From positions 1 to 64,000 of the forward strand of contig NZ_FNHI01000015.1 in NCBI RefSeq assembly GCF_900103455.1: DNA of 64,000 nt. Direction: 5' to 3'. Position 1 is the stretch's first letter. The number at the start of each line of letters is the position of its first letter. This document shows positions 1 to 7,491 of the stretch, piece by piece. A program made the position numbers and the translations under genes. The notes under the pieces are model-generated. The model had not been told where the DNA came from. It was given only the letters and a program-made list of their open reading frames with translations, and did no database searches. The DNA comes from Streptomyces wuyuanensis. Lineage in GTDB: Bacteria; Actinomycetota; Actinomycetes; Streptomycetales; Streptomycetaceae.

Positions 1-201
1 CTGGGCGTTGACGAGGCGGATGGTTCCGCCGTCGTCGACGATGACCATCGCGTCCGGCGCCGCTTCGAGCAACCCCCGGAACCGCTCCTCGGCGGAGCCC
101 GCGCGAGCCCCCGGGCGCGGGATCGTCCGGCAATGACAGCTTCCGGCGATACCGGTGTCTAGATCGGACTCCGATGCGACCGCCGTGGTGATGCCTTCCA
201 T
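1..201 (-). CDS. PAS-domain sensor protein, N-terminal part only (runs off the window)
   Basis: Reading the minus strand from an ATG at 199-201 gives 67 residues that continue past base 1. A good GGAGG lies 5 nt before the ATG, which fixes the start. After a roughly 35-residue unstructured leader, residues 38-67 read FRGLLEAAPDAMVIVDDGG then TIRLVNAQ. This is the standard opening of a PAS domain (helix with AAPDAM, first strand, then the I..VN turn). PAS domains sense ligands, light or redox state and usually sit in front of a histidine kinase, a SpoIIE-type phosphatase or a GGDEF domain. The output domain lies outside the window, so the final function cannot be stated. Confidence 0.75.
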   Translation of the reverse strand, partial: MEGITTAVASESDLDTGIAGSCHCRTIPRPGARAGSAEERFRGLLEAAPDAMVIVDDGGTIRLVNAQ

Positions 202-437
202 GCTTGCCTCCCGGACGGATTCTGCCCATAGCCGTGACCGCGGCAGCGGTATCCGGACATCTCACCGCAATGCCTTCCGGCATACCCCGGAGAGTCCGAT
301 TCTGACCGGCGATGGCGATTGCGGAATCGGAAATGGAATCGCACGCTCGGTGGCCGTTCCGCCGCCCGGACCGGCGCGTCTTCGGGACCGGCCCCCGTCC
401 GGTGGCGGCCGGTCCGGGGCGGCGGGAAGCTGAAGGG

Positions 438-1430
438 GTGCGGACCGATGTGCACGCCCACTTGTGGAGCGAGGACTATCTCCGCCTCCTCGAGTCCTAC
501 GGCCGGGACGACACCGGCACGCAACGGGGCCTGGGAGCGGGGGACAGCCCGGCGCAACTCGACGCACGGTTCGCGATGAACGACGCCGCCGGCATCGACC
601 ACCAGATCCTGTCGGTCTCCCCGCAGACGCCGTACTTCCCGGACGAGACCGAGGCGGTCACGGCCACCCGGCTGGCCAACGACCACTACGCGGAACTCGT
701 CCGCGCCCAGCCGGAACGCTTCTCCGCCTTCGCCGCACTGCCCCTGCCGCATCTGGATGCCTCGCTGGAGGAACTGGCGCGCGCACTGGACCAGTTGGGG
801 ATGGCGGGTGCCGGGCTCACGACGTCGGTGCTCGGCCGGAGCCTCGGTGACCCCCTCTTCCGGCCGCTCTTCGAGGAGTTGGACCACCGGGGCTCGGTGC
901 TGAGTGTGCATCCGGCCGGCCGGGACGCCGGCTCACCGCTCATCGCGCGGAACCGGATGCGGTGGATGGTGGGCGCGCCGACGGAGGACACGATCTGCGC
1001 GATGCACCTGATCCTCGAAGGAGTCCCGAGCCGCTTCCCGAGGCTGCGGATCGTCAACGCGCACCTCGGTGGAGCCCTGCCCCTGCTGCTGCCGCGCGCC
1101 GACGACCACGTTCCGTGGGAGGCGCCCGACGTCATCGAGCTGCCGACGTCCGCCGCCTGCCGGATGTTCTACGACACCGTCGCCCACGGCCATGCGCCCG
1201 CCCTGCGCGCGGCGGCCGACTCGTACGGCGCGGACCGGCTGATGCTGGGCACGGACTTCCCGTACCAGACCGGGGACAAGCTGCGCCGGGCCGTCACCTT
1301 CATCGAGGAGACGCTCGTCCCCGAGGAGGCGGAGCACGTCCTGGAGGCCGGAGCCGGCCTGCTGCCGGCCGAAAGCCCCGCCCGGCTCGGCGGAGGGACC
1401 GGCCGGAGCGTCAGCCGGAGTAGTCCTTGA
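438..1430 (+). CDS. Amidohydrolase family protein (ACMSD-like, amidohydrolase 2)
   Basis: A 330-aa metal-dependent hydrolase or decarboxylase of the aminocarboxymuconate-semialdehyde decarboxylase family, a TIM-barrel enzyme of the amidohydrolase superfamily. The GTG at 438 is preferred over the upstream ATG at 312 because the protein then opens directly with VRTDVHAHLW, the strand carrying the first metal-binding HxH (H6, H8). The other expected ligands are visible: H158 (SVHPA), H209 (NAHLGG) and catalytic D273 (GTDFPY). The substrate is unknown; relatives act on aromatic ring-cleavage products or resorcylate-type acids. No aromatic-degradation genes are nearby. Its last 20 bp overlap the 3' end of the convergent Uma2 gene. 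Confidence 0.85.
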   Translation: MRTDVHAHLWSEDYLRLLESYGRDDTGTQRGLGAGDSPAQLDARFAMNDAAGIDHQILSVSPQTPYFPDETEAVTATRLANDHYAELVRAQPERFSAFAALPLPHLDASLEELARALDQLGMAGAGLTTSVLGRSLGDPLFRPLFEELDHRGSVLSVHPAGRDAGSPLIARNRMRWMVGAPTEDTICAMHLILEGVPSRFPRLRIVNAHLGGALPLLLPRADDHVPWEAPDVIELPTSAACRMFYDTVAHGHAPALRAAADSYGADRLMLGTDFPYQTGDKLRRAVTFIEETLVPEEAEHVLEAGAGLLPAESPARLGGGTGRSVSRSSP

Positions 1431-1989
1431 GCCTCTCGGTGTCGAGGGTGATGTCGACGGGGGAGGGGAGAGAGACCGTGTCTCCGTACTTGTACGACCG
1501 GCACAACCGGTACGTGTCGCCGTCCGGCTCGCTGTGGACGACGAGGCTGTCGGTGTCCCGGTCGACGAGGAGGTAGACGGGGATTCCGGCGGTGGCGTAG
1601 CCGACCCGCTTGTCGCCGTGGTCGCGACGGCGGGTGTCGGAGTCGTGCGAGGTGACTTCCGCGACCATGAGGACCCCCTCCGGGCGGGTCCATTCCCCCC
1701 GACCGGCGAAGTAGTCGACCGGAGCGAGGGTTCCATCGGGTCTGGCACGGCCGGCTCGGTACGTCGGGATCACCAGGCCCTGGTCGGGGTACAGGTTCAG
1801 CTGGGGGCGCTGCTGCATGCACTGCCGGAGCAGCCACATGACGATCTCGACGTGGTCGCCGTCCGGCACTGGCTTTACCTTCAGCTTTCCGTTGATGTAT
1901 TCGAGCGTGACCGTCTCGGGGGCCCGGCGGGCGAGCTCCTCGAACTCCTCGACGGACATGTCCGGGGTGTCGGCGGGGCTGGGGGTCAT
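1411..1989 (-). CDS. Uma2 family (DUF820) putative endonuclease
   Basis: A 192-aa protein of the Uma2/DUF820 family, with the PD-(D/E)xK restriction-endonuclease fold and greatly expanded in Streptomyces and cyanobacteria; the biological role is unknown. The core motifs are visible: RPDGTLAP (metal Asp), then VAEVTSHDSD followed by GDKRVGYATAGIPVYLLVD. The ATG at 1989 has a very strong GGGGAGGAGG 7 nt upstream and the protein begins near the usual MSVEEFEELA. An in-frame ATG at 2049 (MTVQFV) is an alternative: a TGA in another frame of the upstream gene overlaps it as ATGA, so the ancestral pair may have been translationally coupled from there. A second, divergent Uma2 copy lies at 62.4 kb. 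Confidence 0.85.
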   Translation of the reverse strand: MTPSPADTPDMSVEEFEELARRAPETVTLEYINGKLKVKPVPDGDHVEIVMWLLRQCMQQRPQLNLYPDQGLVIPTYRAGRARPDGTLAPVDYFAGRGEWTRPEGVLMVAEVTSHDSDTRRRDHGDKRVGYATAGIPVYLLVDRDTDSLVVHSEPDGDTYRLCRSYKYGDTVSLPSPVDITLDTERLKDYSG

Positions 1990-2045
1990 GGTGTCGCCTC
2001 CTCCCCTCCATCGTGCCTCGGTTTCGGCACGGACGAACTGCACCG

Positions 2046-2893
2046 TCATGTGCGATTCCTTTCGTTCGACCGGGCAGCGGCACGGGCCTCGGCGGCGTGG
2101 GCGCGTACCGAGGACGGCGACAGCACGGAGGCGCGGGCTCACCGCGGCACGCGGCGCAGTCGCCGTCCCGCAGGGCCTCGGCACGCGCCGGTGCGCCGCA
2201 CTTGCCGCATTCGAGGACCCGGAGGACAGGAGGCGCCGGGCGCCGCTCGGGAGGGAGCTTCGCCGTCAGGCGCGTCCGGGCGAGCGCGGCGGGGTGATGG
2301 ACCGGAACGGGGAGACCGGCCGTGAGGGCGCGCATCAGGTGCGCCTCGTCGGCGCCGCGCGCGAACCACTCCTCCACCAGCGGGGCGAGCTGCGCGCATT
2401 CGGCGGCGGACAGCGACATCGCCGGCGTCTCCCGCCCCAGAGCCGCGAGCAGGATCACCGCCCGGGAACGCGTCGGTCGCCGGGGACCCTCCTCGGGGAC
2501 GTCACCACGCCGGTACGCCGCCCACCAGGTGTCGTCCCGGGGCGCACGCGACCACCACGTCCGGGTGATCCATCGCGGGCTCCCGGAATGGGCCAAGTGC
2601 TCCCGTCCGCGCCGCAGATGACCCGCGGCCTGGATGCGGTTGAGGGCGGTCCGCAGCGCGCACTGTCCGTAGGGAAGCACCTTGGCCAGCGTCTTCACGG
2701 AGATGTCGGCCCCGTCCGCGAGCCGGTCGATGTACGCGGCGACGGCGGCCTCGCGCGGTGGCAGGTGCGTGAAGTCCGCGGCGGTGCGGGGCGGTTGGCC
2801 CGGTGTGGTGCGCTTTCCGTAGCCGGGGCGGACCATCGGGTGCGGAGCGGCGTGCGCGGGCAGGGAGGGAGCACTAAACTGGCTGTCAGCCAT
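2046..2893 (-). CDS. HTH / zinc-ribbon regulatory-type protein, probably frameshifted near its 3' end
   Basis: ATG at 2893. Residues 44-97 look like a winged helix-turn-helix (LPPREAAVAAYIDRL, then ISVKTLAKVL and a recognition helix with RTALNRIQAAGHL). Residues 229-249 form a zinc ribbon (CGKC, then CAAC). The original frame has no stop and would run on through the downstream Uma2 gene to base 1169, which is implausible. At about 2130-2140 the minus-1 alternative frame continues as an Ala-rich helix (LSPSSVRAHAAEARAAARS) and stops at TGA 2046-2048, exactly overlapping an ATG of the Uma2 gene. I therefore infer a one-base deletion near residue 252 in this strain or this assembly. Function unknown; likely a DNA-binding protein. 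Confidence 0.6.
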
Positions 2894-2922
2894 CCGGATC
2901 GCCTCTTCGATCTAGGTGGTCA

Positions 2923-2957
2923 AGCCCCCGCTGGTGTTGGCGCACCTGACGGGGGCT
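2923..2957. terminator. Stem-loop between DUF397 and HTH genes
   Basis: Inverted repeat AGCCCCCG (2923-2930) and CGGGGGCT (2950-2957), with further partial pairing (CTGGTG/CACCTG) closing the loop. On the plus strand it is followed by GTTCGTTTT. It lies downstream of the minus-strand XRE-DUF397 pair and upstream of the HTH gene, so it most likely terminates the former. The region 2894-3122 holds no gene. Confidence 0.5.
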
Positions 2958-3122
2958 GTTCGTTTTCCGGACACGCTAGAGGGGGGTCGTGACCCTCCGT
3001 GGCGAATGGCTCGCAGAAAGTCAACTCGCGGTGAGGGTGGGCGGGTTGAGGCCCCTCACCATTCCCTTTTCAGAGTGCTCGGAGCCCGAGGCTCAAGCCC
3101 CGGGCTCCGTCGTCGGAGTTGT

Positions 3123-3392
3123 TCAGCGCTCCGCCTTGACCCCGTCCACGAACGCGGACCAGGCGGCGGCCCGGAACACGAGCTTCGGGCCGCCGGGGTT
3201 CTTCGAGTCGCGCACGGGGACGATGCCGGGGTGGTCGTCGGCGACTTCGAGGCAGTCGCCGCCGCTGGAGCCGCTGTAGGTGGACTTGCGCCAGGTGGCC
3301 ACTTCGAGGCAGTTGCCGCCATCGCCGCCGCTGTAGCTGGATTTGCGCCAGACCGCGGCACTCAGGTCGTACTCAGGGCTGCTGATCTTCAT
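3123..3392 (-). CDS. DUF397 domain protein with two tandem DUF397 modules
   Basis: An 89-aa protein partnered with the upstream XRE regulator; its start overlaps the end of that gene by 20 bp. ATG 3392 has GGAGG 9 nt upstream. It contains the DUF397 signature twice: VWRKSSYSGGDGGNCLEVA at residues 14-32 and then TWRKSTYSGSSGGDCLEVA followed by the complete remainder (VPVRDSKNPGGPKLVF, then AWSAFVDGVK). Single-module proteins of 60-70 aa are usual, so the first half is a truncated internal duplication. DUF397 proteins are small partners, possibly antitoxin-like or developmental regulators, of the adjacent DUF5753 XRE proteins (WhiJ/AbaA-type systems in Streptomyces). Confidence 0.9.
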   Translation of the reverse strand: MKISSPEYDLSAAVWRKSSYSGGDGGNCLEVATWRKSTYSGSSGGDCLEVADDHPGIVPVRDSKNPGGPKLVFRAAAWSAFVDGVKAER

Positions 3393-4260
3393 GCGAGTAA
3401 TCCTCCGCCACCGATGCGACCAGGGCCAGGGACTCGCGGGGAGACAGGGCGCCTGCCGCGAGCAGATGGTAGGCCAGCTCGTATCGGGCCACTGTTGCTG
3501 GATCATCCTGTAACTGGCCCGTGCCCAAGGCTTGCAGATAGGCGACCGGCGGAGCGTCAGGGAAGGACATCAGCTTCAGTGCCCCCTCGTCTGTCATGTG
3601 GGCGCCCGCGTCGAACGGCATCACCTGCATGATGACGCGGCGGTTGCGCGCGAAGGTGGCCACATGGCGGAGTGCCTCCGACATCACTGAAGCGCCTCCC
3701 ACTTTGCGGCGGAGCACGGCTTCGTCCAGCACCGTCCACACCATGGGGCTTGTTGGATCGTCGAGGAGTCGTGAGCGTTCCAGTCTCGCTGCCACCAGCT
3801 CGTTGATGGCATCGTCTGTCGCTGTGGGGCGGCCGCCACGGAACACCGCCCGCGCGTACGCCTCCGTCTGCAGTAGCCCCGGGATCAGCAGCGGCGCGTA
3901 CTCGCGGATCGTCGTCGCGACCGCTTCCGCCTCGGCCGCCTCGGCGAAGTGGTCCGGGTATCTCGACTTGTTGGCGGCGAGGCAGTTCCGCTCGAAGAAG
4001 CCGTTCGTGCCGAGTATCTCGTCGATCCTGCGTGCGACATCCGGCTGCATCCGCCGTGTGCCCGACTCCAGTTGGCCGATGAACGACGCGCTCACGAAGA
4101 GCGGTTCGCCGAGCTCCCGCTGGCTGAGGCCGGCGTTCTCGCGGGCGTGGCGCAGTTCGGCGCCGAGCAGGGCCCTGGGAGACGTGGACGGGTCCAGATC
4201 CTTCGGTCCAGGCAAGGTCAACTCCGTGTGACACAGGTCGGGTTGTTGGGCCTTCGACAC
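3373..4260 (-). CDS. XRE-family HTH regulator with DUF5753 (WhiJ-like)
   Basis: 295 aa from a GTG at 4260. Residues 31-85 form a lambda-repressor-type HTH (LGAELRHARENAGLSQRELG, then SASFIGQLESGTRRM). The rest is the DUF5753 ligand or interaction domain (YAPLLIPGLLQTEAYARAVF; RRVIMQVMPF). Such proteins occur in dozens of copies per Streptomyces genome, always next to a DUF397 gene, and act as DNA-binding regulators of development or antibiotic production. The 20-bp overlap with the DUF397 gene implies coupled translation. The start codon lacks a clear Shine-Dalgarno sequence. No target operator can be named from the sequence. Confidence 0.9.
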   Translation of the reverse strand: MSKAQQPDLCHTELTLPGPKDLDPSTSPRALLGAELRHARENAGLSQRELGEPLFVSASFIGQLESGTRRMQPDVARRIDEILGTNGFFERNCLAANKSRYPDHFAEAAEAEAVATTIREYAPLLIPGLLQTEAYARAVFRGGRPTATDDAINELVAARLERSRLLDDPTSPMVWTVLDEAVLRRKVGGASVMSEALRHVATFARNRRVIMQVMPFDAGAHMTDEGALKLMSFPDAPPVAYLQALGTGQLQDDPATVARYELAYHLLAAGALSPRESLALVASVAEDYSHEDQQP

Positions 4261-4326
4261 TGGTCAGGCTAGCCCGCCATGACCACGCTGTGTAGGGAAC
4301 GTGCATACCGAGAGTGGAGGTGCACG

Positions 4327-4548
4327 GTGGTTCCACCCTGTCCGAAGGAGCGGTTGCGTGCGGCCGAGGAGGTCGTGGCGCAGTTGCGGGAGGAGCTCGA
4401 CTCGACGGGGGTGACCCTGCCGTCGTTGCGCGTGGACCTCGTGTCGCTGACGAGCGATTCGGGGGCGTATCCCCTGGTCGACCTGGGGCGCTGCAACCTG
4501 GACACCGCGCTCCGTCTTGCCGCGGTGCTCCACGGGGCCCGCGGGTGA
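4327..4548 (+). CDS. Small conserved Streptomyces hypothetical protein
   Basis: 73 aa. The GTG at 4327 is chosen because GGAGG lies 6 nt upstream; the upstream ATG at 4279 has none. The protein starts VVPPCPKERLRAAEEVVAQL, continues with a helical segment and ends RCNLDTALRLAAVLHGARG. It resembles small conserved proteins found beside XRE/DUF397 loci in Streptomyces; function unknown. It is divergent from the XRE gene (66 bp between starts) and overlaps the next gene by GTGA, so the two are co-translated. Confidence 0.75.
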   Translation: MVPPCPKERLRAAEEVVAQLREELDSTGVTLPSLRVDLVSLTSDSGAYPLVDLGRCNLDTALRLAAVLHGARG

Positions 4549-4760
4549 GCGCGGGCGGGCCGGACGAGTACATGATCGACTCGCGGGACGGGCGCATCGG
4601 GCGCGTGATGGGGCGCGAGGGGCCGTACGTGCAACTACGGCCGCCGGGAGGCGGGCGCGAGTGGGACTGTCCTCCCGAGGCGCTGCGGCCCGTGCCCCCC
4701 GCTGTGCTGCTGCGGGCGCGCGTCAGGGAGCGCAACCGGCAGGGGAGGCTGCGCGGGTAG
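4545..4760 (+). CDS. Small conserved Streptomyces hypothetical protein, coupled to the previous gene
   Basis: 71 aa from the GTG at 4545, whose last two bases form the stop (TGA) of the preceding gene. The sequence opens with GGPDEYMIDSRDGRIGRVMG, then PYVQLRPPGGGREWDCPPEAL, and looks like a small beta-barrel of SH3 or PRC-like size. The two-gene unit beside an XRE/DUF397 pair is a familiar Streptomyces arrangement, but no function has been assigned as far as I know. Confidence 0.75.
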   Translation: MSAGGPDEYMIDSRDGRIGRVMGREGPYVQLRPPGGGREWDCPPEALRPVPPAVLLRARVRERNRQGRLRG

Positions 4761-4803
4761 GGCCGCGATAAGGTTGCTGACTCCAGTACCAGGACGTCGG
4801 GAG

Positions 4804-4902
4804 GTGAGACCCATTACCGCTGCCGCAGGACCGGGTGCTCGTCTCCGCGTCGCCGAAGGTGCGTGAGGGAGCCCCGCTTCGGACTTCCGAGAGGCTCCCT
4901 TG
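4804..4902 (+). promoter_or_regulatory. Leader with a possible 20-codon uORF and a hairpin covering the start of the methyltransferase gene
   Basis: A short reading frame opens with GTG at 4804 (GGGAGG just before it) and stops with TGA at 4864-4866. Directly after it, AGGGAGCC (4866-4873) pairs with GGCTCCCT (4893-4900), and the inner TCGGA/TCCGA adds a second stem. The downstream Shine-Dalgarno (GAGAGG) and TTG start lie in the right arm, so the hairpin should occlude ribosome binding. This could be translational attenuation; it is inferred from sequence only. Confidence 0.4.
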
Positions 4903-5700
4903 TCGATCTCCTTCGATCCTTCCTCTTCTCTTCCCGCCGTCGTCGGCAGGCTGCGGGCCGCCGGCTGTGTCTTCGCCGAGGACGAGGCGGAGTTGCTGCT
5001 CTCCGCCGCCCGGACGCACACCGAGCTCACCGCCATGGTGGAGCGGCGGGCCTGCGGTCATCCGCTGGAACACGTCCTCGGCTGGGCGGAGTTCTGCGGT
5101 CTTCGGGTCGCCGTGGAGCCGGGGGTGTTCGTCCCCCGGCGCCGTACCGAGTTCCTCGTGCGCCGGGCGGTGGCCGCCCACCCGGACGCCGGTGTGGTCG
5201 TGGACCTGTGCTGCGGTTCGGGTGCCGTCGGGGCGGCACTGGCGGCCTCGCTGCCGGGATCCGCGGTGGAGCTGCACGCCTCCGACATCGAGCCGGCCGC
5301 GGTGCGGTGCGCCCGGCGCAACCTCCCCGAGGGCGCACGGGTCCATGAGGGCGACCTGTTCGATCCGCTGCCGGGCGGGCTGCGGGGGCGCGTCGACATC
5401 CTCGCCGCGAACGTTCCGTACGTACCGACCGAGGAGGTCGGGCTGCTGCCCGCCGAGGCCCGGGTGCACGAGCCGCTGGTCGCGCTCGACGGCGGCACGG
5501 ACGGGCTCGACGTGCTGCGGCGGGTGACGGCGGAGGCGGGGGAGTGGCTGGCGCCGGGCGGGATCCTGCTGTTCGAGACCAGCGAGCGGCAGGCCGCGGA
5601 CGCGCTGGCGGCGGTCGCCGCCAGTGGGCTGGTGCCGCGGGCGGCCACGTGCGAGGAGCTGTACGCCACCGTCGTCGTCGGGACGAAACCGGCCGCTTGA
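4900..5700 (+). CDS. Putative protein N5-glutamine methyltransferase (PrmC/HemK-related, TIGR03704-like)
   Basis: 266 aa from a TTG with GAGAGG 5 nt upstream. Layout: N-terminal helical bundle (residues 10-55), then HPLEHVLGWAEFCGLRVAV and PGVFVPRRRTEFLV as in HemK/PrmC. The SAM-binding motif I is VVDLCCGSGAVG (99-110), followed by the acidic DIEP loop (129-132) and the catalytic loop NVPYVPTEE at 171-179. Classical PrmC has NPPY; the NVPY variant marks an actinobacterial side family whose protein substrate is not established. The reaction is presumably SAM-dependent methylation of a glutamine side chain in the cytoplasm. It is monocistronic. Confidence 0.85.
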   Translation: MSISFDPSSSLPAVVGRLRAAGCVFAEDEAELLLSAARTHTELTAMVERRACGHPLEHVLGWAEFCGLRVAVEPGVFVPRRRTEFLVRRAVAAHPDAGVVVDLCCGSGAVGAALAASLPGSAVELHASDIEPAAVRCARRNLPEGARVHEGDLFDPLPGGLRGRVDILAANVPYVPTEEVGLLPAEARVHEPLVALDGGTDGLDVLRRVTAEAGEWLAPGGILLFETSERQAADALAAVAASGLVPRAATCEELYATVVVGTKPAA

Positions 5701-5710
5701 CGGGCCACCG

Positions 5711-5850
5711 GCACAGGGCGGGTGCTCCCGTGCTCGACGTGTTCGCGGTGACCGGACGTGCTCGCGCTGCTCGCGCTGACCGGACGTGCTCGACGTGCTC
5801 GACGTGCTCGCGCTGATCGGACGTGCTCGCGCTGACGGGCCACCGGCATC
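5711..5850. repeat. Degenerate CG-rich tandem repeats after the methyltransferase gene
   Basis: The 269-bp gap 5701-5969 is filled by reshuffled copies of GGACGTGCTCGCGCTGA and GTGCTCGAC units. The block is flanked by a direct repeat GACGGGCCACCGGCA at 5699-5713 and again at 5834-5848. No gene is visible in it. The remaining 110 bp to the ABC permease start contain only a weak TTAACC / CATAGCT promoter-like pair. Confidence 0.6.
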
Positions 5851-5969
5851 GACGGCCGGACGTGTCGCCGTGACGGAGCGGCCCGGGGCCGACGGCCGCC
5901 GTCCGCTTCTCATGTCCGTCTCATCGGGGCCTTAACCGGCCCTCACACCGCCTCCATAGCTTTCGCGCC

Positions 5970-7436
5970 ATGTTCTTCACCTACCTCAGGCGCGAGCTGC
6001 GCCGCCGCAGGAAGGCGGCGCTCGTCGTCGCCTCGGGGCTCGCCCTCGGAATCGCCCTGGTCATCGTCGTCAACTCGGTCTCCGCGGGCATGAACCGGGC
6101 GCAGGGCCGGGTGCTGGAGTCGCTGTACGGGCTCGGCACCGACATGACCGTCACCAAGGCAGCCGCCCCGCCCGAGGAGGGCGCGACCGTGAAGCGGCCG
6201 CGGTTCCGGTTCGATGCCAAGGGCGGTGACGACGACGCCCGGCAGAGCCAGGACATCGTGATGGTCCAGGGCTTCGAGACGCTCGCGGCGTCGACGGTCG
6301 CGCGGGTCGCCGGGCAGGACGGGGTCGCGGACGCGGTCGGCGGCCTGAACGTGCGGGTCATGAAGGTCGACGGGCAGTTCAAGCCGGGCGAGTTCAAGCA
6401 GGAGCCGGGGGAGGTCAAGCGCGGCGGCCCGGCCGCCGGGGAGGTCCGCGGCGGCGGTGCGGACTTCGACGTCGACTCGTACTCCGTGTACGGGACGGAC
6501 GTGGCTCATCAAGGGCTCGGGCCGCTGACCTCCTCGAAGATCACGTCGGGGCGTACGTTCGCGGCGGGCGAGACCTCGGCGGCCGTCGCCGTCGTCGACA
6601 GTGCGTACGCCAAGGAGAAGAAGCTGAAGGTCGGCGGGACGCTGACCGTCTCGGGCTCGAAGCTCACCATCGTCGGCATCGCCACGGCGGACAGCGGGGA
6701 CGCGGCCGCCGACGTCTATCTGCCGCTCGCCCGGGCGCAGACCCTGGCGGACGCCAAGGGCAAGATCACGACCGTCTATGTGAAGGCGACCGACTCGCAG
6801 CGGATCGCGGGCGTCAAGGACACGATCCAGAAGAACATCTCCGGCACGACCGTGACCACGTCCGCCGATCTCGCCCAGACGGTCTCGGGCTCGCTGTCCA
6901 CGGCCTCCGATCTGGCGGCGGGCGTCGGCAAGTGGCTGTCGATCGTCGTGCTGGTGGCGGCGTTCCTCGTGGCTGGGCTGCTGACGTCGTCCGCGGTGAG
7001 CAGGCGGGTGCGGGAGTTCGGCACGCTGAAGGCGCTCGGCTGGAAGAGCCGCCGGGTCACCGGGCAGGTCGCGGGCGAGGCGCTCGTCAACGGTCTGATC
7101 GGCGGGGCGCTGGGCATCGGGATCGGGCTCGCGGGCGCCTGGGCGATCACCGCGTTCAGCCCGACGCTCACCGCCCAGTTGGGCGCGGGCGGCGGGGGCG
7201 GCGCGGGCGCGGGCGGCGGTGGCCGGATGCTCGTCGGCGGTCCGGGCGGTCCGGGCGGCCCCATGAGCGACGGCGCGTCCAGGGCCCTCGACATCGCGCT
7301 CACCGCGCCGGTGTCCCTCACCACGATCGGGCTCGCCGTCGCGCTCGCGGTCGCGGGCGGACTGATCGCGGGCGGATTCGGCGGCTGGCGGGCGTCGCGG
7401 CTGCGGCCCGCGGACGCGCTGCGGCGCGTCGAGTAG
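5970..7436 (+). CDS. ABC transporter permease (FtsX/MacB family)
   Basis: 488 aa. There is an N-terminal membrane segment at residues 19-40 (KAALVVASGLALGIALVIVV), a large extracytoplasmic MacB-type periplasmic-core domain (about 45-310), and then three C-terminal membrane segments near 318-345, 370-395 and 450-478. The last domain carries the conserved FtsX-like stretch VREFGTLKALGWKSRRV. A glycine-rich linker (about 402-425, GAGGGGGAGAGGGG) between the last segments is unusual. It pairs with the ATPase that starts 55 bp downstream. Such exporters move antimicrobial peptides, lipids or signalling peptides; no substrate is indicated. No clear Shine-Dalgarno sequence precedes the ATG. Confidence 0.9.
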   Translation: MFFTYLRRELRRRRKAALVVASGLALGIALVIVVNSVSAGMNRAQGRVLESLYGLGTDMTVTKAAAPPEEGATVKRPRFRFDAKGGDDDARQSQDIVMVQGFETLAASTVARVAGQDGVADAVGGLNVRVMKVDGQFKPGEFKQEPGEVKRGGPAAGEVRGGGADFDVDSYSVYGTDVAHQGLGPLTSSKITSGRTFAAGETSAAVAVVDSAYAKEKKLKVGGTLTVSGSKLTIVGIATADSGDAAADVYLPLARAQTLADAKGKITTVYVKATDSQRIAGVKDTIQKNISGTTVTTSADLAQTVSGSLSTASDLAAGVGKWLSIVVLVAAFLVAGLLTSSAVSRRVREFGTLKALGWKSRRVTGQVAGEALVNGLIGGALGIGIGLAGAWAITAFSPTLTAQLGAGGGGGAGAGGGGRMLVGGPGGPGGPMSDGASRALDIALTAPVSLTTIGLAVALAVAGGLIAGGFGGWRASRLRPADALRRVE

Positions 7437-7491
7437 CGGCCGTCCCGACCCAACGACGAACGTCACCACACACAGCAGGAGTTGAATCACG

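Noticed and set aside
1169..2893. A 574-codon open frame that would give one large minus-strand protein
   Set aside because: Only the first 250 residues look like a protein; the rest is the shadow of the Uma2 and amidohydrolase genes in another frame, explained by a lost stop.
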